This document shows, piece by piece, positions 19,170 through 28,443 of a stretch of DNA of 64,000 nt. The notes below the pieces were generated by a model, which saw only the letters and a program-made list of their open reading frames with translations, did not search any database and had not been told where the DNA came from. The DNA comes from Candidatus Kapaibacterium sp. Its GTDB lineage: Bacteria > Bacteroidota > Ignavibacteria > Kapaibacteriales > NICIL-2. Every line of letters begins with the position of its first letter. Within the stretch, counting starts at the first letter, position 1. Both the position numbers and the translations under genes were made by a program. The stretch lies in NCBI GenBank assembly GCA_025055755.1, contig JANWWF010000001.1, forward strand, positions 90,915 through 154,914, written 5' to 3'.

Positions 19170-20657
19170 CTACTGGCTTGGTAATGACACTGGTACCATA
19201 TTCTCCGCTGGTGCTTTCAAATGAGGAAGCTTACGTTGAGCATTTACTTGATGGGCAAGGCGCTCGAATTCCTCGCGATTGTCGAGCAAATATCGCTTGG
19301 CATCCTCGTAGGTATTCGGTATTTTCCCATCAAGGATTGCCTGCTCTATTGCATGCTTGATCGCGCCGACTGCTGGTGACGGGGGCAAGTTGAAAAGCGC
19401 CATAATCTCATCACCACGGACCGGGGATTGAAACGCTGCTAAGCGATCACGCTCTCGTACCTCCTGAATCTTGCGATAAACGATGTCGTAGTTGGCAAGG
19501 TATTGCTCAGCGCGTTGCTTATTCTGTGTTGTTATATCAGCGCGGCAAAGAATAAACAGGTCATCGAGCCACTCTCCTGCCTGGACAGCAAGGCGGCGTA
19601 AGGCGGAGTCAGTCACCCCTTCATCAACTAACGCCATTGGTCGCTGATGCAATCGCACTAAGGTTTCAACATACGGAAGATGGTCTAACGGCAATTTCAA
19701 CCGCCGAAATATCTGCTCCTGCCAGCGTGCGCCGACCTCTTCATGACCGTAGAAGGTCCAGCCAATGCCAGGAATAAACTTCTTTGTTTTTGGTTTTGCA
19801 ATGTCATGCACTAAACTTGCAAAGCGAAGCCAAATGTTAGGGCTAACGGCAGCAACATTGTCGAGCACTTTCATTGTGTGAAAGAACACGTCTTTGTGCG
19901 CATATCGGCGCTCCCCCTCAGTGGCAAGCTCAACACCAGCAAGCCGGTCAAGTTCAGGGAAGATGTATCGAAGCAATCCAGTCTTGTGAAGGATAACAAA
20001 ACCAGTGCTTGGTTTAGGCGCAGCTAATATCTTCAGCAGTTCATCGGTGATGCGTTCCTGGGAGACAATTTTGATTCGTTCCGCCATACGTTTGATCGCC
20101 TCGAATGCATCATCTGCAAGCCTAAACTGAAGTTGAGCCGCAAATCGAGCAGCTCGTACCATACGGAGTGGGTCCTCATCGAATGTGATCTCAGGTGACC
20201 GCGGGGTTCGAAGAATGTGCCGCCGGAGATCATGAAGACCGCCGGTTAGGTCGAGTATCTCCCCTGCATGGGGTCCTACCAATGGAACAGCCAAAGCGTT
20301 TACGGTAAAATCCCTGCGGAAAATGTCATCTTCCAGCGTACCATCACTGACTATAGGCTTGCGTGAGTTTGGATCGTATTGCTCTTTGCGCGTACCAACG
20401 AACTCAATTCGGTAATCCCCAACCGGTACCATTGCCGTCCGGAATCGCTCATAGATGACCGCCTTTGTACGAAAATGACGCGCAACTTTTTGCGCAAAAT
20501 CGAGGGCATCCCCAATAATTGTGCAATCAATGTCTGTTCGCATGCGACCGAGCAATCGGTCACGCACATACCCGCCGACAAGGTAAAGCTGCACACCGTG
20601 TCGTCGTGCCAGACGCTGCAACTTGAGTACGATTGGGTCATCAAAGGTTATTCCCAT
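19170..20657 (-). CDS. CCA tRNA nucleotidyltransferase / poly(A) polymerase family protein with HD domain
   Basis: The protein has 495 residues from the ATG at 20657 (a GTG lies one codon upstream). The nucleotidyltransferase head shows LVGGYVRDRLLG and the catalytic RTDIDCTIIG, followed by RRDFTVNALAV, GGLHDLRR and DPLRMVRAARFAAQL, all class II CCA-adding/PcnB signatures. An HD domain follows (LRFASLVHDIAKPKTKKF, near 275), then a C-terminal helical part. It probably adds or repairs tRNA 3' CCA. That fits the tRNA-Lys in this window, which has no encoded CCA. Poly(A) polymerase activity cannot be excluded. It is likely the first gene of a four-gene transcript. Confidence 0.88.
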   Translation of the reverse strand: MGITFDDPIVLKLQRLARRHGVQLYLVGGYVRDRLLGRMRTDIDCTIIGDALDFAQKVARHFRTKAVIYERFRTAMVPVGDYRIEFVGTRKEQYDPNSRKPIVSDGTLEDDIFRRDFTVNALAVPLVGPHAGEILDLTGGLHDLRRHILRTPRSPEITFDEDPLRMVRAARFAAQLQFRLADDAFEAIKRMAERIKIVSQERITDELLKILAAPKPSTGFVILHKTGLLRYIFPELDRLAGVELATEGERRYAHKDVFFHTMKVLDNVAAVSPNIWLRFASLVHDIAKPKTKKFIPGIGWTFYGHEEVGARWQEQIFRRLKLPLDHLPYVETLVRLHQRPMALVDEGVTDSALRRLAVQAGEWLDDLFILCRADITTQNKQRAEQYLANYDIVYRKIQEVRERDRLAAFQSPVRGDEIMALFNLPPSPAVGAIKHAIEQAILDGKIPNTYEDAKRYLLDNREEFERLAHQVNAQRKLPHLKAPAENMVPVSLPSQ

Positions 20658-20681
20658 CACCTATGCCCGAGTGATTTTGCG

Positions 20682-20689
20682 CAAAATTA
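20682..20689 (-). promoter_or_regulatory. Candidate -7 promoter box (TAATTTTG) for the cca operon
   Basis: On the minus strand TAATTTTG matches the Bacteroidota -7 consensus TAnnTTTG exactly. It lies about 25 bp before the ATG of the nucleotidyltransferase, between that gene and the susD terminator. No convincing -33 TTTG is visible at the usual spacing, so this is tentative. Confidence 0.35.
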
Positions 20690-20706
20690 CCGGTGAGGTG
20701 CAGCAT

Positions 20707-20746
20707 AAAACAGCGCGGAGCCTTCGTGTGTCCACAAAGGCTCCGC
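20707..20746 (-). terminator. Rho-independent-like terminator after susD
   Basis: GCGGAGCCTT and AAGGCTCCGC form a perfect 10-bp stem with a 12-nt loop. On the minus strand it is followed by GCTGTTTTA, a short T-run. It sits 33 bp beyond the susD stop and separates susCD from the cca operon. Confidence 0.65.
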
Positions 20747-20778
20747 CTGTCAGGATAGAACTGGACTGACCTGGAGAA

Positions 20779-22161
20779 TTATTGATCCCACCACATTGGA
20801 GTAAACTTCCAATCTGCACTGGTTGAGCCAGGTGGAATATTCCCACCGTTGAAGAGCCGCTCCGATTGTGGGAGAGGAAAACGCCGAGGAATCCGATTTC
20901 CTGTCAACGGAGTAAGTTGAGGATAGCCTGTCCGGCGCCAATCAGTCCACGTCTCAAACTGGGTGTATAGCGCAATGTACTTCTGCGTCATGATTTGTTC
21001 GAGAGTAACATCACCGCTCGGCAGAACTTCAGGGTTGGCTAAGTATGCTTGTACATCTGTGTCAGCGACGCCAAACCACGACATCGAGGCTTTGATCGCA
21101 TCTTGATAAGCTGTTTTCGCCCCCGCAAGATCTCCGGTGCGCAAACGTGCCTCTGCCTCGATAAACTTCATCTCTGCATAGGAAAGAAGCACAACCGGTG
21201 ACGACATGGAAGCGTAAAATGCGCCTAAATCATCGTCAGCAGGGATGCTATCGGTTGGTCGCTTTGGTGTTCCCCCAATCATCGGTCGGCGTGGGTCATT
21301 GAGACGATTGAGCAAACCTGCGAAAAATGGTGAAATGCGAATATCATTCCGGTCTTGGTCAAAAAGATACAACGGGTTTGCATTGGTAACCGAGCTTCCA
21401 AAGCGCATAACTAAGTCATCAGCATTACTTGAGAAGGCATTTTGCAACGCTGCCAGTGCAGCATTCGCTGCTGCGGTAGCGTTACGCTTAGTCAGGTGAA
21501 TAGCATACCGTGCCTTCAGTGCAAAAGCAGCTTTCTTCCACTTAGTGCGGTCGCCGCCGTAGAAATAATCATCAGTCCCTGGCTTGAAAAGGGATTGTGC
21601 AGCATCCAGGTCCTGAAGTGCTTTGTCGAGAAGCTGATTTATCGCGGTGTATATCTGCTCCTGGCTATCAAAGCGTGGGCGAATGTTCGCTTGCCCTTTG
21701 AATGCCTCGGAGAATGGTACGTCTCCAAAGCCATCGGTGACAAGACCAATGGAGTATGCCAAAAGAATTCTGGCAACTCCAGCATAATGAGGAGATTGCT
21801 GTTCCTCTGCTTTTTTGATGAGGATGGTGCAATTGTTCATGATGCGGTAGATATTCGTCCAGTAGTTGTCCACATCCCCTTCACCGAGAGCATACTGACT
21901 GTAAAAACCCAAATGCTGGCGGTCAATTCCGCTGTGGTGTTGGGTAAATAAGCTGGCAAAGCGGCTGGGATCACTTCCATGCTGCCAGGCAAGTGCACCT
22001 TCGACCATCGGCAGCAGGAGATTCATCGAAACGTCTTCAGGATTGTTGGGATTGGTGTTGAGCGAGGTATCTACCCAACGCTCACATCCAGAAAGGATAA
22101 GTACAACCATAATTGTAGCAGTTGCTGCTCCCAAGAGCTTATTGAGATTGATTTGCTTCAT
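20779..22161 (-). CDS. SusD/RagB-type outer-membrane nutrient-binding lipoprotein
   Basis: The product is 460 residues from the ATG at 22161. The ORF track adds 19 unlikely residues upstream. MKQINLNKLLGAATATIMVVLILSGCERW is a lipoprotein signal with lipobox LSGC (Cys26). The mature part matches SusD-like proteins: NTNPNNPEDVSMNLLLPMVEGAL at the start, DGFGDVPFSEAFKGQ, the AEMKFIEAEARLRTGDLAGAKTAYQDAI TPR-like helices, and EQIMTQKYIALYTQFETWTDWRRTGYPQL near the end. It is the surface lid and ligand-binding partner of the SusC transporter encoded 60 bp upstream. The ligand (glycan, peptide or other) cannot be inferred, as no enzyme gene accompanies the pair. Confidence 0.9.
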   Translation of the reverse strand: MKQINLNKLLGAATATIMVVLILSGCERWVDTSLNTNPNNPEDVSMNLLLPMVEGALAWQHGSDPSRFASLFTQHHSGIDRQHLGFYSQYALGEGDVDNYWTNIYRIMNNCTILIKKAEEQQSPHYAGVARILLAYSIGLVTDGFGDVPFSEAFKGQANIRPRFDSQEQIYTAINQLLDKALQDLDAAQSLFKPGTDDYFYGGDRTKWKKAAFALKARYAIHLTKRNATAAANAALAALQNAFSSNADDLVMRFGSSVTNANPLYLFDQDRNDIRISPFFAGLLNRLNDPRRPMIGGTPKRPTDSIPADDDLGAFYASMSSPVVLLSYAEMKFIEAEARLRTGDLAGAKTAYQDAIKASMSWFGVADTDVQAYLANPEVLPSGDVTLEQIMTQKYIALYTQFETWTDWRRTGYPQLTPLTGNRIPRRFPLPQSERLFNGGNIPPGSTSADWKFTPMWWDQ

Positions 22162-22221
22162 GACTACATCATCTTGATTGTTTGACATTGTTTCAAAGTT
22201 GATTGAATAGGTACACACTCG

Positions 22222-25200
22222 TTAGAATCCTGCGCGAATCCCGAAACCAAAGGAACGAATACCGGGATTGTTGAAATAGTCAATTCCTTGTCCATTGACT
22301 GCACCAACAAGGGAGGTCTCGGGATCAACACCGGTGTATTTTGTGCTGAGGAAAAGGTTACGCCCCGTTACAAACACATCGAGTCCTTTGACAAAGCCGA
22401 TCATACTGGTTATGCTGCTTGGGATGCGATAGGAGAGTGTCAGTTCCCGCAATCGGATCCACCCTGCATCTTCAACAAAGGGCCCAATGTTGTTTGCAGT
22501 AAATGAATTCGCCCTGGCACGCCAGAATGTTTGATCAAGACCGTTCGGCAAGCGTGTAGTGTTAGGCTCATAGGTTACATTACCCTGCTCATCAATTTTC
22601 TCCACTACCCCATCAATGACACCATCACGAATCGTAATTCCAGCATATGTACCATTGAGCGTGCCACGATTCTCGGTTTCTTTCGCTGTTCCGAAAAAGA
22701 TCAAGGCACCACGTGTTCCATTCCACATCTTTCCTCCCTGTTTCCAGTCCAATAGTGCGGTCAAAGTAAGGCCGCTGTACGAGACGGTCAAATTTGCGCC
22801 CGCAATCCAGTCTGGGATAAATGACCCCCACACCCGCTCAGTTGGGTCCACGATCGGTAGTCCATTAGCATCTACAACAATGCGCCCTTGAGGATCAACT
22901 TTCCAGCCTGGACCGTAAATCTGCCCATACGGTTGTCCCGCAACTGCTCGGACGGAACCTCCGACAAACCCTGCCAAGAGAATCGTTTCAATTCCGGGAG
23001 CAAGGCTCTCGACAGTGTTATTAAAAGTCGAGAAGTTCACATCGAGCGTAACGTTCCAATCTTCGTCTTGGTAGGGGACAAGGTGTAAGACCGCCTCAAT
23101 ACCCGTATTGTTCATGACACCAGCATTGAGAAACTGGAATGGATAGCCGGTTGTCGGAGAGATTGGGACCTGCAGGATTTGATCAATGTTACGTGTCCGA
23201 TACCACGTCAGGTCCAGACCTATGCGATTATCGAAGAATTTGAGTTCAAGCCCAGCCTCGATCTCCTCTCGTTTCTCAGGACGCAGAGAGTTATTCCCCA
23301 AAGTCGCTGCTTGCATGAAGCCGGGTACTCCATTGAGTGGCCATTGAATGGGGGTACCTATCCATCCATCAGAAATCGTTGCACGAGTGTAAGGTGTTGT
23401 TAATGCATAGAGTGGTGCATCGCTACCGACTGTTGCATACGAAAGACGCAACTTCCCAAACGACAGCATGCTCTCCTCTTTCTTAAATAGCTCGGAGAAA
23501 ACAAAGCTAAGTGCAATATTGCCATAGCCAAATGCATTGTTATCTTTCGGCAGAGTTGTCGAGCGCTCAACGCGGTAGCTCCCGTTCAAATAAAGGAGTT
23601 CCTGATAGGAAAGCTGGGCATCAAAAAATGTTCCTAACCGCCGTAATGTCCCATTCGATGCATATGGTGTATAGGACACCGCATTGCTGATGTCATAGAA
23701 ACGCGGAACGGTAAGCTGATCGCCAACAACTCCTGCGGACAAATAGTCGTTGTTGAATAGCTGTGTCCCAAGTGTCAAGCGGGCTTGGATATCCGAGGTG
23801 ATCTCCCTCTTAAATGTCAAAAGGAGGTCTGCATTAATGTTACGATTACGCACATCCCCCAGAACTACACGCCCTGCTGGTGCAGTAGCAGAGTTTATTG
23901 CAATTACATTCTTCTCTTGTGTTGCATAGAGATCAGCTCCAATACGGAACGTTGCAGAAAAATCACCGATAATATCCTGCCCAAACCACGATTCAGGGTA
24001 ATAGTCAAGCTGAGTAGAGCCAATTATACGGTCGGTGATGTCCGTATAGGCATTTTGCGTAACCGTCCAGAAAGGATTATCGTAGATTCCATATCCCCGA
24101 TAGGTCCGTTGTCGCCCGTCAGGGAAGCTATATGCGTCAGGATGATTAATTGCATCGGTTCCGTAACCATTCGAATTATCAAATGTTGGTGTTGTGCGCA
24201 AAAGTCCCAGCATTACTCCGGATAAATTCGAACCTTTCTGTGCCCGTCGCCCACTGGAACGCACATATTGCGCTGAAGCTTGAAGTTTAAGATCGTTACG
24301 CAGGTTGACATCACCATTGAGGCGAAGCGATGTCCGCTCAAAACTTGTTAATGGTATTACCCCAGTCGTACGACTATTATTGATACCGAGGTAGTATGAC
24401 CCCCAACTTGAACCAGAGCTAATTGTCAATGAATGAGTGGTTGTTCCCCCCGTGACAAAGAAGTTCTTGGTATTGTCATAAGGCACAACAGGCTTGCCAT
24501 TTGGTGCTGCTGATACACCACGGATGGTTCCGTTCTTGTCCCATGGATTAGGTGCCGAAGCATCATAACGAAGAGTATCGATCAACGCTCCCCATGAAGC
24601 ACCTTGCCCGGTCTCTGGTCCTCGATACTGACCATTAATTCCTTGCGAATACTTATTCTGCAAGCCAGGCAGCTTGTTGACTTGGTCGAATGTGGTGTTG
24701 TATGAATACTGAACATTCACTGTTCCATCGCGTCGCCCTTTTTTAGTGGTGATAACAATGGCACCTGCGGATGCTGCCAATCCATAAAGCGAGGTTGCGG
24801 CTGCTCCTTTGAGAACATTGATACTTTCGATGTCATCTGGACTGATATCCAGAATACGGGATACTTGATCGACACTATTGACGGAATTCCCCGCGGTTCC
24901 TTCGGAGGCGTTAGAGGCATTGGTAAAATTTGCATAGTCGGAATTATCAATCAGGACACCGTCGACAACAAAGGCAGGCTGATTATTGAACGAAATCGAA
25001 TTAACACCTCGCAATCGAATATATGAGGCTGTACCCGGAGACCCAGAGGAAGAGTTAATCTGCACCCCCGCGATTTTTCCTATCAGGGCATTGACAAGGT
25101 TCTGTTCTCGATTCTGCGTAATACTCGTTCCACTGACCTCTTGCGTCGCATATCCCAACGAGCGCTTTTCCCGTTCTATCCCCACAGCAGTCACCACAAC

Positions 25201-25545
25201 CTTCTGGAGTTCAAGCACGTCATTTTTGAGGTAAATGGTAACATTATCTTTTCCTGCTACGTTTACCTCTTCGGTTACTTTCCCCACCAAGCTGACCACA
25301 AGGATCTGAGAAGAAGACGTCGGCACATCAATCGAAAACTCCCCATCCGACCGGCGAACGACCGTCCCAAGCTTCGTTCCTTTGATACGAACAACCGCTC
25401 CAAGTAATGGTTGTTTTGTTTCCGCGTCCAGCACTTTTCCCGTAACCCGACGCACATCCTGTGCACTAAGAGAGGTGGGAACAACCAGAGCAACAATCCA
25501 CGCTGCTGCAATACACGCAGCTATGCGGTAAAGCAATCTGTACAT
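22222..25545 (-). CDS. SusC/RagA-type TonB-dependent outer-membrane transporter
   Basis: The product is 1107 residues from the ATG at 25545, chosen because the preceding 21 ORF residues are not signal-like while MYRLLYRIAACIAAAWIVALVVPTSLSAQ is a good signal peptide. Next come a carboxypeptidase-regulatory-like domain (VTGKVLDAETKQPLLGAVV), the SusC TonB/plug region (LQKVVVTAVGIEREKRSLGY; ALIGKIAGVQINSSSG; IRLRGVNSISFNNQPAFVVDGV) and a 22-strand-type barrel ending FGFGIRAGF. It imports a large substrate using TonB energy together with SusD. No sigma/anti-sigma pair or hydrolase lies next to it. Confidence 0.92.
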   Translation of the reverse strand: MYRLLYRIAACIAAAWIVALVVPTSLSAQDVRRVTGKVLDAETKQPLLGAVVRIKGTKLGTVVRRSDGEFSIDVPTSSSQILVVSLVGKVTEEVNVAGKDNVTIYLKNDVLELQKVVVTAVGIEREKRSLGYATQEVSGTSITQNREQNLVNALIGKIAGVQINSSSGSPGTASYIRLRGVNSISFNNQPAFVVDGVLIDNSDYANFTNASNASEGTAGNSVNSVDQVSRILDISPDDIESINVLKGAAATSLYGLAASAGAIVITTKKGRRDGTVNVQYSYNTTFDQVNKLPGLQNKYSQGINGQYRGPETGQGASWGALIDTLRYDASAPNPWDKNGTIRGVSAAPNGKPVVPYDNTKNFFVTGGTTTHSLTISSGSSWGSYYLGINNSRTTGVIPLTSFERTSLRLNGDVNLRNDLKLQASAQYVRSSGRRAQKGSNLSGVMLGLLRTTPTFDNSNGYGTDAINHPDAYSFPDGRQRTYRGYGIYDNPFWTVTQNAYTDITDRIIGSTQLDYYPESWFGQDIIGDFSATFRIGADLYATQEKNVIAINSATAPAGRVVLGDVRNRNINADLLLTFKREITSDIQARLTLGTQLFNNDYLSAGVVGDQLTVPRFYDISNAVSYTPYASNGTLRRLGTFFDAQLSYQELLYLNGSYRVERSTTLPKDNNAFGYGNIALSFVFSELFKKEESMLSFGKLRLSYATVGSDAPLYALTTPYTRATISDGWIGTPIQWPLNGVPGFMQAATLGNNSLRPEKREEIEAGLELKFFDNRIGLDLTWYRTRNIDQILQVPISPTTGYPFQFLNAGVMNNTGIEAVLHLVPYQDEDWNVTLDVNFSTFNNTVESLAPGIETILLAGFVGGSVRAVAGQPYGQIYGPGWKVDPQGRIVVDANGLPIVDPTERVWGSFIPDWIAGANLTVSYSGLTLTALLDWKQGGKMWNGTRGALIFFGTAKETENRGTLNGTYAGITIRDGVIDGVVEKIDEQGNVTYEPNTTRLPNGLDQTFWRARANSFTANNIGPFVEDAGWIRLRELTLSYRIPSSITSMIGFVKGLDVFVTGRNLFLSTKYTGVDPETSLVGAVNGQGIDYFNNPGIRSFGFGIRAGF

Positions 25546-25692
25546 CGAATAAGCCCTCAAATAGTTAAACAAACACAACACACCTGCGTGGAAGAGAGTA
25601 TTGTTCACACTACAATGGTGCTCCGCGATGCCTCTTTCTTAATGTGGGATTTCCGTGCAGGCTCCAGTTATGTTCCCTCCATCCTCCCTCTA

Positions 25693-25700
25693 CAAACATA
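25693..25700 (-). promoter_or_regulatory. Candidate -7 promoter box (TATGTTTG) upstream of susC
   Basis: The 181-bp gap between ychF and susC contains TATGTTTG on the minus strand, an exact match to TAnnTTTG. It would give a leader of about 140 nt. A second partial match (CTATTTG, 25558-25564) lies close to the start codon. Neither has a clear -33 element. I see no gene in this gap. Confidence 0.3.
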
Positions 25701-25726
25701 CAACATACAAGGAAAAAATACTGTCT

Positions 25727-26818
25727 TTAGCTCACGTTGAATCGGAAGTAAACAATATCTCCATCAGCAATCACATAGTCTCGTCCTTCGATACGATACA
25801 GCCCCGCTTGTCGAACCGCCTGTTCTGAGCCAAGCCGTTGCCAATCCTCAAAACTCATAACCTCTGCCCGAATAAATCCCCGTTCGAAGTCAGAGTGAAT
25901 AACACCAGCAGCCTGCGGCGCTTTTGTTCCTTTCCGTATCGTCCATGCACGTGTTTCCTTGGGACCTGCGGTAAAGAAGGTAATAAGCCCTAACATCTGG
26001 TAAGCTTGTTGTATCAATCTTTCCAGCGCAGGGCGCTCCATACCAAGTTCTGCAAGGAAAAATGCCCGCTCATCAGGACCAAGGTTGGCAATCTCGGCCT
26101 CAATTTTTCCGCAGAGGACAACCACCCCTGCACCTTGTTTGGAAGCATGAGCATAGACTTCTTCAATTAAGGGACTGCCCTTTTGAAATCCCTCCTCATC
26201 TGTGTTTGCCACGTACAGTACCGGCTTAGCCGTAAGCAAAAACAATTCATCAAGCAAGCGTTGTTCTTTTTCTGTACTTGGTGTGTAAAGCCGACTCGGC
26301 AATCCCATGTTAAGATGGGCTTCTAATTTTTCAATAAATGCAATTTCCTCCGCGATGTCACTCCCCCGCTTCCGCTGAAGTGATTCTCTCCTGCGAGCTA
26401 CAGTTTCTAGGTCCTTGAGGAGGAGCTCAGTCTCGACAACACTGATATCTCGAAGTGGTGAGACAGTTCCAGAAACATGGACAACGTTTGGATCGTTGAA
26501 ACAACGTACCACATGGGCAATAGCATGTACCTGACGAATGTGAGCTAAAAATTGATTCCCAAGCCCTTCACCTCGAGATGCCCCTTCGACCAAACCAGCA
26601 ATATCAACAAATTCAATGGTTGCCGGTATTACACGGGCACTATCATAGGCGCGTGCAAGTTGATACAGCCGATCATCGGGTACGGGGACAATTCCTACAT
26701 TTGGCTCGATCGTGCAAAAGGGATAATTCTCTGCTGGAATTTGGCTTGCCGTCAGGGCATTGAATATCGTGGATTTTCCAACGTTTGGTAAACCGACAAT
26801 ACCGCAGGATAACGCCAT
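25727..26818 (-). CDS. ychF: YchF/OLA1-type translation-associated ATPase
   Basis: The product is 363 residues from the ATG at 26818 (the ORF track begins at a GTG two codons upstream). The G1 loop is GLPNVGKSTIF, the G3 region is DIAGLVEGASRGEGLGNQFLAHIR, and the G4 position reads NTDEEGF in place of NKxD, the replacement that gives YchF its ATP preference. A coiled-coil insert (about 130-200) and a C-terminal TGS domain (GPKETRAWTIRKGTKAPQAAGVIHSDFERGFI) complete the protein. It binds ribosomes and acts in translation or stress physiology. It is the last gene of the envelope operon, 16 bp after the barrel gene. Confidence 0.95.
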   Translation of the reverse strand: MALSCGIVGLPNVGKSTIFNALTASQIPAENYPFCTIEPNVGIVPVPDDRLYQLARAYDSARVIPATIEFVDIAGLVEGASRGEGLGNQFLAHIRQVHAIAHVVRCFNDPNVVHVSGTVSPLRDISVVETELLLKDLETVARRRESLQRKRGSDIAEEIAFIEKLEAHLNMGLPSRLYTPSTEKEQRLLDELFLLTAKPVLYVANTDEEGFQKGSPLIEEVYAHASKQGAGVVVLCGKIEAEIANLGPDERAFFLAELGMERPALERLIQQAYQMLGLITFFTAGPKETRAWTIRKGTKAPQAAGVIHSDFERGFIRAEVMSFEDWQRLGSEQAVRQAGLYRIEGRDYVIADGDIVYFRFNVS

Positions 26819-26833
26819 ATGCACCAGGAAAAA

Positions 26834-27667
26834 TCAAAATAGAACCTGAACACCAACGGCGAAGTATTGCTCACGACGCTTGAAAAACATTCCATGGATC
26901 GAGTACCCAGAGTACCAGTAGCCACAAAACGCTAATGCTGAGGTATTCTGCCGGACAATTTCAGCAGCTATTTGGAAGGCATGAGACGGAACATAGCGAT
27001 TGTCTACCCCTACCATCCTTATGTCATAACCTATCGCAATGGGTAGCCATGCTCTTCCATACCATTCAATTCCTCCTTGTGGTATCACTCTGCTCACCTG
27101 GGCTGGTAACTCTTTGACGCTGAAAAGGAATGTTCCTCCACCATAGAGTCGGATGCCAAGCTTTTGCCATTCTACAGCAATGATACCATCGGCAAACTCT
27201 CGGCTGTACACAAACGGGCGCTCCTCGAGCACTCCCGCTGTATCTGCTAAGCCATCAGCAAAGTGTGCCGAAATGTGGGAAAGACGGAGTCGAAACATGC
27301 CAATAACGGCGCTATCAACTCCCCAGCAATGAGAAGTATTGATGCCAAACATGTAATCAATTGTCTCTACCGGAAATTTCAAATTAGGCTCTGCTCGAAG
27401 TCGTGTATAAGTGAATGCATCTACCCCTATTGCCCAGATATTCGTGCCAGCATAGGAGCTAAACACATCAGCCGAGTAGCCGATATCTAACCGTAGTCGT
27501 TGTAAGCTGGTGTATTGGCTACCCATGCGAGGCTCAAAGATTGCAGCAAGCAAGGGGCGAAAAACAAGTGCCGAAGGACTCCCAGTATGCGCCAAGTATA
27601 TCGAGTCTATCCGTTGAGCACTACTCAAAGTGACGGAAAGGAGAGCAACGATGATCTGTCTGGACAT
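26834..27667 (-). CDS. Secreted DUF1207-like outer-membrane protein of unknown function
   Basis: The protein has 277 residues. A short signal peptide (MSRQIIVALLSVTLSSAQ) is followed by ALVFRPLLAAIFEPRMGSQYTS, which resembles the start of the DUF1207 family. The rest has strand-like periodicity with many Tyr/Trp residues and ends in FAVGVQVLF, a C-terminal aromatic residue typical of BAM-inserted barrels. It starts one base inside the lpxA stop (TGATG-type overlap), so it is co-translated with lipid A genes. A role in the outer membrane is inferred from context; the DUF1207 match is by memory of the motif and should be treated as provisional. Confidence 0.55.
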   Translation of the reverse strand: MSRQIIVALLSVTLSSAQRIDSIYLAHTGSPSALVFRPLLAAIFEPRMGSQYTSLQRLRLDIGYSADVFSSYAGTNIWAIGVDAFTYTRLRAEPNLKFPVETIDYMFGINTSHCWGVDSAVIGMFRLRLSHISAHFADGLADTAGVLEERPFVYSREFADGIIAVEWQKLGIRLYGGGTFLFSVKELPAQVSRVIPQGGIEWYGRAWLPIAIGYDIRMVGVDNRYVPSHAFQIAAEIVRQNTSALAFCGYWYSGYSIHGMFFKRREQYFAVGVQVLF

Positions 27668-28443
27668 CAGCGATATACTCCCCGTTCGGAGCGTTCAACA
27701 AACTCAATGATGTCCACTACAATTCCATTGGGTGATGGATAACGCCGCCGATATTCGGCAATGCCATCACTCATATTAAGCCCTGAAAAGAAAGCAATAG
27801 AGTAAAATGTTTCGAGAGTAGCAATATCAGCGGGAGAAAATCCACGCCGCTGTAGGCCAATACGATTGATTCCTTCTACTTTGACTGGATCACGCCCAAT
27901 AAGTGCATAAGGCGGCACATCTTTCGTAATCATGGCATCAGCTGCAACCATTGCATGCTTCCCAATACGGCAGAATTGATGGACTTTTGCCATGCCACCG
28001 AGCACTGCCCATTCGCCAATCTCTACATGCCCTCCTAATTGAACTGCATTTGCAATGACAACGTGGTCCCCAATCATGCAATCATGGGCAACATGAACAT
28101 ACGCCATAATCAAACAATCACTCCCAATCCGCGTTGCATCAGTATGCGAGGCTCGATTCAATGTGACAAACTCACGAATTGTTGTTCGATCTCCAACGAC
28201 GACAAGGGTTGGAGCACCAGAATATTTCAGGTCTTGAGGCTGTGCGCCTATAATAGCGCAAGGGAAAATAGTGCACTGCTTCCCGATACGCGAACCACTA
28301 AGAATGCACGCATGAGGGTAGATAGTGGTTCCATCACCAATCTCCACGTCTTCCTCCACGATGGCGTATGCTCCCACAGAGACATTCTCCCCAATGTGAG
28401 CACTCGGAGAAACGATCGCTGTAGGGTGAATAGAGGTACTCAT
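27667..28443 (-). CDS. lpxA: Acyl-ACP:UDP-N-acetylglucosamine O-acyltransferase
   Basis: The product is 258 residues of left-handed beta-helix hexapeptide repeats (HPTAIVSPSAHIGENVSVGAYAIVEEDVEIGDGT). The catalytic histidine sits in VHVAHDCMIGDHV, and the C-terminal helical part has the GINRIGLQRRGFS block shared by LpxA proteins. It catalyses the first step of lipid A synthesis, moving a 3-hydroxyacyl chain to UDP-GlcNAc in the cytoplasm. Its ATG overlaps the lpxC-fabZ stop by one base, and its own stop overlaps the next start by one base, so expression is tightly coupled. Confidence 0.95.
   Translation of the reverse strand: MSTSIHPTAIVSPSAHIGENVSVGAYAIVEEDVEIGDGTTIYPHACILSGSRIGKQCTIFPCAIIGAQPQDLKYSGAPTLVVVGDRTTIREFVTLNRASHTDATRIGSDCLIMAYVHVAHDCMIGDHVVIANAVQLGGHVEIGEWAVLGGMAKVHQFCRIGKHAMVAADAMITKDVPPYALIGRDPVKVEGINRIGLQRRGFSPADIATLETFYSIAFFSGLNMSDGIAEYRRRYPSPNGIVVDIIEFVERSERGVYR

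Noticed and set aside
21442-21951. 169-aa ORF antisense to susD
   Set aside because: There is no signal, motif or ribosome site, and the opposite strand holds a convincing SusD lipoprotein.
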